Source: Stenogyne calaminthoides
Taxonomy: Eukaryota; Streptophyta; Magnoliopsida; Lamiales; Lamiaceae
Direction of reading: 5' to 3'
DNA: 64,000 bases
NCBI GenBank assembly: GCA_037126765.1
Contig: JBBCBC010000037.1
Span: 11,289,263 to 11,353,262, forward strand
Numbering within the stretch: position 1 is the stretch's first letter; every line of letters starts with the position of its first letter. Below the pieces are notes generated by a model. The model worked only from the letters and a program-made list of their open reading frames with translations. It searched no databases and was not told where the DNA came from. This document shows positions 47,853-58,426 of the stretch, piece after piece. Position numbers and translations under genes: made by a program.

Positions 47853-49015
47853 CTGAGCAATGAGTGTTAGATTGAAAGCAGAATGTCCATATGTCATAAC
47901 TTAAAAACCGATAAATGGAAGTTATCAATTTCCGAAAAACTTTTCCCAGTATCCCTTTCCTTTTCCGACAGTGGATACTAATAAGGACTTCCTTATTACA
48001 AAATCATGCCTCAATTATCTCTGGGAACGATTCATCTGAAGAATATTCATCATCATCATCATATTTCTTGAGCTTAAAGACCTCCATGGCTGTCTTTTAG
48101 TTTGGTCCTCAAGGGCCTTCACTTTTAATTTCTTGAAGTTGTTTAATGTAGTTAATGGCATCTCCAAGAATAGAAATTTTGTCCCCCTGGATCACAAATC
48201 GATTAGGGGCACACACCCCAAAAACGACGTCGTTTTGGGGTAGATTGACCGGTCTCCGGCTATTTGGGACTAAATCGGCACAAATTGAAAACTAAATTGA
48301 AACATATGATATGTACTAGACATTTTCAATAAAAGTGCAAAGTTACGAAAATCCCTATATAAGATGAAGACATATACCTTTTTGAGACTAGGGATTAGAG
48401 TAGAGAGGGTTACAAATTAAGCCCTGGGTGAGCTTCTCTCTGCTAAACAATGCTCTCAATTTGTATTAATGCTACTCCTACTGCTGCCGATTCTCTGATC
48501 ACTAGGCCTAGGGTTCATCATATTGCATGATGAATTATTCCAAGTTAGGGTTTTGAGCTGCGGAGATATTGTAAATGCTTCTTCTGCTACTGCCCTTACC
48601 CTTTTCAAGTTGTTGTAGTCATGATGCAAATCTGAATAATTATTACATCCCGCATTAATCTGGGATCTAACCTCTCATCCCTCAAAGAATACAACATCAT
48701 CCATTTCCTGTAATTAAACTACAAAACTTCATATTAATGTTGATCTAGATTCTAGAGAGTACCTTAACATTTTGGATATGGAATTCATGAAATGACTCTA
48801 GCTCTTATGATTATTAATTAATCCTTCCTAATTAAAGTTTAGTGAATTAATTTCTTCAAGGTAATTTTCATCTTTTTGCTAGCTAATTTAATTAATTAAA
48901 TTACCAGATTCTGGCTAGCTAGAACATAAACAAATGAATAAATGCTGTAAATAAATACATGCAGAAATTAGAAATATAATGTCTTACCATTTATGAACCC
49001 TGACTCCATATATGT
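47853..49015 (-). pseudogene. Decayed paralogue of the subgroup IVa bHLH gene
   Basis: The exon layout of the 36424-37760 gene is recognisable on the minus strand: a small first exon 48986-49015 (MESGFIN), exon 2 about 48378-48707 starting EMDDVVFFEG, and exon 3 about 47853-48186 with DKISILGDAINYIKQLQEI. The basic region survives only as REKLTQG, followed by stops where SHRFIALSALVPGLKK is expected. After KQLQ the frame shifts (VKALEDQTKRQ lies in another frame). Splice sites are still visible, so decay is fairly recent. Confidence 0.8.
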
Positions 49016-50333
49016 ATGACCGATCCAAATGAATATCAATTTAGCAACTCCTGATATTCATATCAAAGATTTTATTACAATTTAATTTAATTTAATTTAA
49101 AGCTCGTTATAAATCACCACAAAAAATTAGCGACAAGAATTATTTACATACTGGTAGAAGTCAAATGCATATTATTGAAAAAAAAATGTGCCAAACTTTT
49201 AAATTTGAAATTTAATCTCAAGTGGCTCTAAGTTAATTTATAATTTCTTCTCAAACTAAGCAATAAAATAATTAATTATAATTTATAACTTAATTCTTAA
49301 ATAGAAATAAATTAATTGGGCTGAATTGGGAGTGATTAAGAAAAAGTTAAAAATTTAGTTATTTACTATAAGATGATCAAAATATTAATTGCTTTTGAAT
49401 GGGGGTTCTAGAAGAATTTATTAAGGGTAATAAATAACTGAGAGATTATCAACATTGTTTTTAATGTTTCTTTCTTTTTATTATTTTTTTTATTTTTTTT
49501 ATTGGGTGGGTTGTCCACCCACCCGGTGGGTGTAGCATTCTCCAAGAATATACGTGGAATTAATGATATCGATTTAAAAAAAAAACAATTAATGATATCG
49601 ATTTAATTACTTAATTTTCCAACACGTGTTCCTCAAGGCCCTAATAATTGAGGCCGAAAGTTTGAGAAATGAAGAAAAAAATCCTAACCTTTTTCTCCTC
49701 AAGAAATCCAGTTTTTCTTGCAATATTTAAAAAAAAAGGAGCACTGTTTCAAGTTAACATCTGGCAATGAAGGTCCAAACAAAATTAATGTAATGGTGGT
49801 ATATATCTCTCTGTAATTATTTTATTTCAAAGTCTCCATCATGTGGGACTTTTGCTCATGTGAACTAGCTAAACGTGAATCTTGACATCAATAAAATATA
49901 CTTCCTCCTTCAAGGCCGGTCCTATGATTTTAAGGGCTGTGCATAATTTTTTTAAGACCCTTTGTATTTATACTAAATAATAATATAATTATTAATATAA
50001 AGACAATTTTATTAATTTTTCAAATAAAATGAAAAGTATAATATCTAAATTTTTTATATTATAATATAGTGTTACTATATATTTTCACATTCAAATTATA
50101 TAGTTCTTTATTTAGAAGAAAATGAAAATAACGTTTTTTTTTTTTGGAAATATTTATACAAGAGTAGGGTCTTCTATGAAATTTGTTCACCGTGAAACTG
50201 GTTCCAAATTTATAGACCTGACCCATCAATTATCATAATTAATATTATTTTGTAATATAAATCATATATACCTTATCTATCACGATTGATACTATTTTAT
50301 AATATAAGTCATACCCTTCAATATCACTTTACA
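49016..50333. other. Intergenic between bHLH pseudogene and LINE 2
   Basis: AT-rich DNA. A GGGTGGGT/ACCCACCC inverted motif is at 49505-49532. The block 50180-50333 shares TAATATAAGTCATACCCTTC motifs with 42830-43000. No gene. Confidence 0.4.
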
Positions 50334-50576
50334 TACAGAATTTCCATCGCATTCTTGAGCAGTATGGGCAGTTGTCTGGACAGGTTTACAGTCCTCCTAA
50401 GTCCCGGGCTTTTTACGGTTCGAAAGTTCATCGTTTGATCAAGAACTATATGCTTCGTACCCCTGGTATTGTGGTTGGTAATCTCCCGTTCACGTATCTG
50501 GGTGTCCCTATCTTTCGTGGGATCCCTAGAGTTATTCATCTCTAGGGTATTGCTGATTCTGTCATTGCTAAGTTCG

Positions 50577-52506
50577 TGTTGGGGAATGATTTGCACAGAT
50601 CTATTCGGAGTGAATATTTAAATACAAATTTAATTCATTAATTATTACTAGCATGAATTAATCCTATATTAATTCAAATAATAATTACAACAACATATCA
50701 TGCATATAAAAAGCCACGTAAAACCTACGCATACGTAAAACCTACGCATGCGGAATCTACGGGTTTACGTGAACGTACCTCTCGGGATGGCAGTGGCTTT
50801 GGTCGGACGGACTAACCAAAAGGACTTCCCAAGTATTCTCGGGATGGCAGTGGCTTTGGTCGGACGGACTAACCAAAAGGACTTCCCAAGTATTCCCTTA
50901 GCCCTTGCTCGACAATCCGGTGGAAGGATACTCGCGAACAATTAACAAAAGGAAAAAATAAACTTTGTTGCACCACTTATGTGGATTTGCTAATATTTTC
51001 AGCACATGGAATTGTACTTGGGAATGAACTAATCATCCTCTATTTATAGGAGGGAGGGTGAACGAAATTTGTGTGATTTTTCAATGTGGGAAAAGACTTT
51101 TCTTGGTCACCAAGAAATCTTGAATATATCTCCTATATTCTTTTTTCCATAATTAAAATATTCCACAAAAATCCCACCTCCTCTATTATGGCATAATTTT
51201 CGAAAAATATAGTGTGCAAGAATCCAAGATTTGGATCTTCTTGAATTTATGAGATATTCTTGTATTTCAAAAAATACATATCTTCCATAATATCTTTTCA
51301 AGAAAATCAAGAAAATCTTTCTTGCCCTCTATTTTCAAAAATTTCGAAATCTCTCTCATGAATAACCAAGTGGGAGATTTCTTGAATTTAATGAGATAAT
51401 CTTGTATTCCAAGAATACATATCTTCATTCCATAACAAAATTCAAAGAAAATCTTTCTCCCTCTTTTATCCATAAATTTCAAAAAATTAGAGGAAATATA
51501 AGCAATAATATTTATTTTATTTTAATCACCTTTTCAGTTATTGGACTATATGTTGGGCTACTTAGGGGGCCTTTAGGAGAATTAAGATTGGACCTTCTAA
51601 TGGATCTTGAATATCTAATATTGAGCCACAATATAATTCAAGCCCATAAATATTAATTAATCCCACTACATAATTAATATTGCACTATCCATCTTAACCC
51701 ATATTACAATCAATATGGCTCCCTGTCATTATTTCCGTGTTTTAAGATTATCTAGCCCATTAATTAATTCAAGCCACCAAATAGCTTTCCGTTAATTAAT
51801 ATCTTTTGTCCTTGGTCGAGGAACGGTTCAACATTATTATCCATACCGGAAACTAATTCCACTTGCAAGATTTGGTATGATAAAGCTTATGAACCTCCCA
51901 AGGGGCAAACCAAGCAAGCGTGCATTTCTGCACACGATTCTTCGTATTAAATCTTAGCAATCACACGTGACCAATAATATTGTCCAAGATAAAAAGTATT
52001 GAATCTCTCTCGATTAAGCTACCCATGATAAGTCAAAGCAATAGTTACCAATCCCACGTGATCCTATTTAAGGGACGAAGGTTAAGAAAACAACGAACCA
52101 CCGAGGTCTAATTCTTCCTTGTTCAGTTACTCAAGAACTTATCCTCCTCAGAGGGTCCTATTCAACAAGATCACCATGCACTAGTGTAATCTCTTGGTCA
52201 AGACAAACCAATCTCGAGCCTTACACCTCAACCTTTCGCGATGGTTGTTCATTTCCATCTAGGTCGTGAATGGCGTACTTTTTTTATTACAAGGATTTGT
52301 TAATTTAATCTTCGTGATCCGGTATCACTAAATTAACTACTGATGTAACACGCATTTAATTATTGAACAGTTATGCAAAGAAATATATATAACATTCAAT
52401 CATATTTAAAGCATCAGTGATAAACAATTTATTTCAGTAAATAAGTCTGGAAATTCAGTTTCGATTATACAAAGTAAAAAACATACTTTTCAGTATAATC
52501 CCAACA
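50577..52506. mobile_element. Solo-LTR-like element, about 1.93 kb, family member 2
   Basis: Begins TGTTGGGGAATG and ends ATAATCCCAACA, with an exact 5-bp duplication GTTCG on both sides (50572-50576 and 52507-52511). It is collinear with the element at 30801-32640. It splits the LINE between IADSVIAK and the WKGGSLSLAG segment. No internal coding region is present, so it is a solo LTR or an LTR-only derivative. Confidence 0.85.
50781..50894. repeat. Perfect 57-bp tandem duplication in the LTR
   Basis: CTCGGGATGGCAGTGGCTTT at 50781 repeats at 50838; both 57-base units are identical through CCCAAGTATT. The other family member (30801-32640) has only one diverged unit in the corresponding region, so the duplication is specific to this copy. 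Confidence 0.9.
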
Positions 52507-52511
52507 GTTCG

Positions 52512-53580
52512 GTCGATGGAAAGGGGGTTCTCTTTCTTTAGCTGGGCGCTGCTGCTTGATTAATAGTGTCATTGCTTCTTCTCTGGTTCATTATATGATG
52601 ATATACCGGTGGCCGGAGTCGATGATCATACGCATTGAAAAGGCCACTCGTAATTTCCTTTGGACTGGGGACGCTAATAAGAATGGCGGAGTACGAATTT
52701 CTTGGGCTCGATGTTGCGCACCGATTCAGGAGGGTGGCTTAGGTATATGGTCCATCCGCCTTGCCAATGAGTCGTTTCTCTGTCAGTTCGCTTGGGACTT
52801 GATGACACGGAAGGAGAGGGAGCTGGGCCAGCTTCACCGACGATATTTTGATAACCGTGGGACTGTCGTCACTACAAGAAGGGCTTCTTCTATTTGGTCG
52901 GGCATTCGTCCGCATATTCCCCGCCTTCTTGATGTTTCTCAGTGGTCTTTGGGTGATAGGTCCCTGGTTAGTTTCTGGAATGATAATTGGCTGGGTTACA
53001 CCATTGCAGACAGGATCGGGGTTCCTGCTGATATCGCTTGCACACTCACGAAGAGGGTTAGTGACTACTATTTTGATGGTATTTGGCATTTCAGTCAGTT
53101 GTTTTTGGTTCGGTGTACTCAAGTCGTCATCGATATTCTGAATCTCCACATGGCGCCGGGGGAGGATGTAAGAGTATGGCCAGGTTCTCTATCTGGGGAT
53201 CTATCCTCCAAAGCTGCTTATGATATTTTACGGACCCCTTTTCTCCGTAATGATTAGGGTCGATGGATTTGGGGCGGCTTCATCCCGACTTGTCGCAGTA
53301 CTACAATTTGGCGCGTTATTTTGGGTCGTCTGCCCACTATGGAGGCGGTTCGCCGGATGGGGGTCCCTGGACCCTCGGTTTGCCCCTTATGTTTCTCTGA
53401 TGGGGAAATTATTGACCATCTCTTTGCGGACTGCACTTTCACTCGTCGTCTTTACGATTATATTGCTTATATTTTCGATATTACCCTGCATTACGAGTTT
53501 GGTTTCCATAATTTTTTCTTGTAGGCTACTTGTATTCCTCTCATCCCTTTGCTTCGGAATATCTGGCGGCTTACGATAGT
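52512..53580 (+). pseudogene. LINE ORF2 thumb and zf-RVT region
   Basis: From 52556 the frame reads INSVIASSLVHYMMIYRWP, then KATRNFLWTGDANKNGG and QEGGLGIWSIRLANESF, standard plant LINE sequence. It stops at 53257. In another frame GRLPTMEAVRRMG and CPLCFSDGEIIDHLFADC (53321-53524) give the zinc-binding motif. Confidence 0.85.
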
Positions 53581-53672
53581 CACAGTGATTTGGCTGATTT
53601 GGCGGACACGTAATCGTTTGGTTCACGACGGCTTACGATAGTCACAGTGATGGCTCGGTTTGGGACTTAACG

Positions 53673-54232
53673 GTGCTGCGGCGTCTTCATCTGCATGGCA
53701 CGTTCCGGCCACCTTTGCACACGAGGGTGGTGCGTTGGCGTCCTCCGATTGCTGGTTGGTACAAGGTGAATGTGGATGGTAGTTCCGACGGTTCTCCAGG
53801 TTTGATCTTTGGCGGTGCTATTTTCCGTAATAGTCGGGGCTTTTTTGTGGTTGCGTTCTCTCGCCTTGTTGGGTGGGGGCTGCCTCTGGAGGCAGAATTG
53901 GCTGTTGCACTCTGGGCTGTCCAATTTGCTTTTAATCGGGGTTGGCTCCGTTTGTGGCTAGAGACCGACTCGGAGATGGTAGTTCGTTTCCTCAATGCCA
54001 GTCATACAACAATTCCATGCGTCTGCGATCTTTATGGCGGGAGTTTTTGGTTATGCGGTCCTCTATGGAACTTTCAGTGACTTATATCTTCCGAGAAGCT
54101 AATCAGGCTGCTGATTTGTTGGCAAAGCACCGCCAATCGCAAGAGTGGATCGGAGTTTGGCCTGACTTTATTGATCATTTTCTGTACTCTGATCTACATT
54201 CTGATTATTTTCGTCTTGTACGTACTTTTTGA
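53673..54232 (+). pseudogene. LINE RNase H domain
   Basis: WYKVNVDGSSDGSPG supplies the first catalytic Asp, LEAELAVALWAVQFA the Glu, LETDSEMVVRFLN the next Asp, and (after a frame change near 53990) FREANQAADLLAKH the last Asp region. This plant-type RNase H is found at the C-terminus of some plant LINEs. One frame break separates the last motif. Confidence 0.8.
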
Positions 54233-54440
54233 GGATTACCCATGCGATGCGGGGTAATGCCTTGTAGAGGGGTATTTTTTTTCCCTCGACTAAGGGTTTT
54301 GCCCTAAGGAGGGTTTTATCTTAGCGAGGTTTTTAGTGGTGCCCCGACCTCTAGGACGACCTGTGTCCTTATGGTTTTAGGTTTTTTCTTTTTTCCTTTT
54401 ATTTCATAGTCATTGGCTTAATAAAAAAAGGAAAAAATAA

Positions 54441-54936
54441 TTGAGCCAAAAAACAAATCAAAGGAATGAATTTAAAAAATTAGAGATTAGGTAGTGGCCG
54501 GTTGGGCTTGCAACACGGATACGCCTAAAAAATAACTAAAAAACATAAGCTATATGCAGGAATCAAACTCAAGACACTGCTACGGTTCAAAACTCTTGAC
54601 AATGAAAACATCCAACTCCCCAGGAGAACTATATGTCATAATTTCCAAAACATTAATATATATAAACTACTATATATATATTAATGTTTTGAAAATTGTG
54701 ATATATATATATATATATATATATATAAGTAAAAAAAATATAAAATTTGGGGACTAGTCGGGATGGGGCCTGTGCGGCGGCACGGGTTGCACACCCACAA
54801 GGCCGCCCCTGCCTCCGTCCACGAAATCTATGCCCACCTTTTTTGGGCACAACGTTTTAAAAAAAAATAGATAAAATAAATAAAGTAAGGGTATTGTGGG
54901 GCTCACTTATAAATAAAGTGATTGTTGTGAGTAAAG
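54441..54936. other. Intergenic with (TA)n tract
   Basis: AT-rich sequence with a (TA)n microsatellite at about 54702-54727 and a short GC-rich patch (54755-54825) containing an inverted GGCGGCA/TGCC motif. No gene is supported. Confidence 0.4.
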
Positions 54937-55536
54937 CAATGATTTCATAACCGGGTTGAACCAGGAACCGGCCGGTAACCAGGTTAAAGAGTAACTCTCC
55001 CATGAACTTGGATTACTTGACCCATTAAACTCATTTTCAATATATTTTTCTAAACCATTAAACTTGACCCGTATTATACCCTGTGTAGGGTCAAATGCCA
55101 TGAATTAAAAATCAAGTTCATAGCATGAACCAGGTTCATACAAGTTTTTATCCCGGTTAAAAAGGACATATAGAACCGGATTTAGGGTTGAACCGGGTTG
55201 AACCGGTCAAAACCCGGTTCAACCGGAAAAAACCAGTTTTTTTTTAAATTAAATTACTAATTTATATTAAATATTTAAATTTTTAAATCTATATTCCTCT
55301 CACATTTTTCTCCAACACTTTCGATGTACGATAAATGTATAAGGTGGGACAAATTTATAAAATATGATATGAAAAATTATAAAATATACATTTAATTTTT
55401 TGTAGTTGTATACTTATTTTATTTTTTTAACTAAACATAGAAAACGGTTGAACCGTCGGTTGAACCGGTCCGACCGGTTGAACCGCTGACCGGTGGTCTA
55501 TCCGGTTCGATCACCGGTTCGGTTATGAAAACATTG
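54937..55536. mobile_element. 600-bp non-autonomous hAT element rich in CCGGTT motifs
   Basis: Ends CAATGATTTCATAACCG and (inverted) CAATGTTTTCATAACCG, with an exact 8-bp duplication GAGTAAAG at 54929-54936 and 55537-55544. Subterminal regions carry many copies of AACCGGTT/GGTTGAACCGG. No transposase. Confidence 0.9.
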
Positions 55537-55544
55537 GAGTAAAG

Positions 55545-58426
55545 TACAATCACAATTGAAGTAATTAAGTGATGGATAGAGGTTAAAGATAAAGTGAATA
55601 TTTCTATAAAATGTATGGTAATAAATTTGGTGAACAAATAAATAAGGAAAGTGGGAATAGATTTGGTGGATAAAGGAAGTGTATCTAAATGCCGCATAAA
55701 TTAATTTTGTTATGGAGAAATATCAATATCATACCCGGGAGCTTAATTTTGAGTAGGGTGTACTTAACATTAATTTAGACTCTGGAATACATAGTGGAAC
55801 ATTATTTTTGGAACAAATGATATCATGGCCCATTTCTCGCTGTGACCCTTGTTTACTGATAGAATTTGACCAATGAGATCTTCATTTTTATAATTATATT
55901 GTAACTGAAAGAATTTCATCTCATCTAACAGTCCGAACTTGTAACAAACAATTTTTTGTGAAAAGTATTATGATTAAGATAAGTTGAGAATATATTTTTG
56001 CGTGGATACTTATGCAGAAAGTGTTGCAGAACATCTTAAATGGGTCTAAACTCCAGATTGTAGAATTTGCCAATTTTGATCATATAAAACCAAGATCTCA
56101 TAATTATCATATGTGTAAAAGCACACACGTAGCAAGAATGATATTAATACAGATAATTAGAGGCGAAAAGTAAACCCAATGTGGACAGATCAGACTTCAG
56201 AGTATAATCAGCCCCATTTAGTACAATCGAAACAGACAAAAATATATAATTAACTATGAATCAGTACAATCGTAAACCCAATGTGGACAGATCAGAGTAT
56301 AAATGATTTTCTTAATAAAATATATGATATGATATGATAATGGTATATAAAAATTAATTTTTTTATAGAAGTACAATATACATTATATACTCTATATACA
56401 CAATGGTTAAGACTTGTATGCATCCAAGTGTACCGTGCACTCATAATACATTTTAAAATATGTAACTTGTCATACTGAAAGATGCAGCTTGTTTACATAC
56501 GTGTAACTATTAATATGGAAAGACAATTGCACGGTTCTGTGTAAATAAGTTACATCTTTCAGTATAACAAGTTGCATGTTTTTAAAATGCACTACGAATG
56601 CATGGTATACATGGATGCACATGAGATGCACTAATATACAATTAGTAAAGTACTAAAGTGATAGAGGTTATCTGTTAAATTCCCTTGATATGTCATGGTA
56701 ATCGTTAATTAATTAAATTCAGCCAACCTCGATAACTTTAGATTATTAATTCATAAATTATTACTATAAAAACTTTCCATTTATAAGTGTTATGCCTGGG
56801 TACGCACAAACAATTCAAGCTCAATCCAAGAAAATTCCAGACTCGATCTCTTAAAAAAGGCCTGGTCGGCCCACAAATTAGGAAACCCATAAACTGGGCT
56901 CGAGGCGTGGCCGCTTATTTAGTAGGAAACTCTTAATTGGACTTATTTTTTACAAACGGTATACACTTTGCGTGGGCATTCCTCACCGGATGAGGCATTA
57001 CACGTAATTTGGACGTTATCGACGCTTTAACACTTTAGGAGGAGTGGGTGTGATTTGTGCTAAGTTGCACCCTCCCTTGATATGAATTTTTGTCTTTACA
57101 AACAGGAAGTAAGAATCATGATCTCTTCTCTAATGAAGAAATCTATGTTATGTGAGTTGGTTAGCTAATTAAACTTATGGTTACGACTAACCACAAAAAT
57201 TAAGCACAAGATTAAACTTTTTGTAATGTGGTAGGAATTGGGTTTTGATAAATTATTAAAATGTTAAGTGACCAACTTATTTATAATATTATCCGCTTCT
57301 AGCTATAATATGTGGATCGATCTGTACACCTATATAATCTGGATTGCAAAGATTTTGAGTTAGTGATATGGTTGATTAATTAACTTATACTAGCTACTTG
57401 GGACCAATTCATTATAATTCTAGCAATGTATATACAGGTCAGGATGGTTCTCAATTACATGCATACCACCAATATGTAAATTAAGATACACATATATAAT
57501 TATTAATTTGAGATAAAGAAAATACCAAATGTTGTGAGATATAACTGAGTAAAGATATCTTCATCGATCGATCTTGTGAAAAACAAAAACGAGTTGAGTG
57601 ACCCAAATTAGTTGATGAATAGCAAAATTTCAAATTATCAATACAACTTAAAGATGAGCTATTGCTTCTTTCATTATTTTGCTTCTCATTGTGATAGGGG
57701 TTAGTACTTACATACATTAAAATGTTTTAACTTTATACATATATGTAAATTGACAAATTAGTCTTGTTTAGTTTTTTCCTTGCAAAGATACTAGTTTAGT
57801 GTTGATGTTTTTAACCGAACAATGAAAAATATCAAATATACCAAATTGTATTTGTAAGATATATAAAAAAAAAATAGTTCTATTAAATTGTTAAAAAAAT
57901 TTATACATGTTGCAAATTGATAATCCATATGACAAGATCTTATATACAGTAGGTGCACGTTCATCGTGCCTAGTGTATTTTTTTAATATACAATTTATTT
58001 CTGCTGACAAAAGTTATAAATTTTAAAAATACATTTAAATTGCACGATGTATGTATCTGATTGTATAGAAAACTTATCATGATAAAGTATATTGCACTAA
58101 CTTTTAATCAAATATACAAATTGTACAATTTATTTTATCAGATTGCAATCTAAATATATTTTAAATTACAATCGTATCACAATTCACAAATGGATGAAAG
58201 CAGATTAATACAAATTAAAAAATGATATTATCCCAAATACTTGTCTACTTTACTTTTTAATCCTCATTCACCTTTTTCTATCCTTATCCCATCCCTAATC
58301 ATCCCAAACCAAACACCAGCTTCCACTGAAAACAGTTAAAGCCGGGATTACGCTCCGAAGAACAGAACAGTTCCATCTTTTCAAGCTCACGACTCTCTCC
58401 CCTCTCCCTGTCTCGCAACATCGACA
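55545..58426. other. Intergenic upstream of L-galactose dehydrogenase
   Basis: AT-rich DNA with a foldback MITE (56416-56630) and a more diverged relative of that family near 57950-58060 (GTGCACGTTCATCGTGCC...GCACGATGTATGTATCTG). ACCCAATGTGGACAGATCAGA occurs twice (56174 and 56276). The last 100 bases before the L-GalDH ATG are GC-richer, as in a transcribed leader. No other gene seen. Confidence 0.45.
56416..56630. mobile_element. Foldback MITE family copy C (uninterrupted)
   Basis: TGCATCCAAGTGTACCGTGC at the left and CATGGATGCACATGAGATGC at the right are inverted ends. A second nested pair TACTGAAAGATGCAGCTTG / ATCTTTCAGTATAACAAG is inside. It preserves the site into which the Stowaway element inserted in copy B. 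Confidence 0.65.

Larger units (their letters stand above)
50334..54440 (+). mobile_element. 5'-truncated LINE with RNase H, interrupted by an LTR element
   Basis: Coding remnants begin at about 50340 (QNFHRILEQYGQLSGQVYSP) in the RT thumb region. They continue across the LTR insertion with GGSLSLAGRCCLINSVIAS, a zinc-knuckle region and an RNase H domain, and end in an A-rich tail at about 54420-54440. Everything upstream of the RT thumb, including the catalytic YADD block, is missing. Several stops break the frame. Confidence 0.85.
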
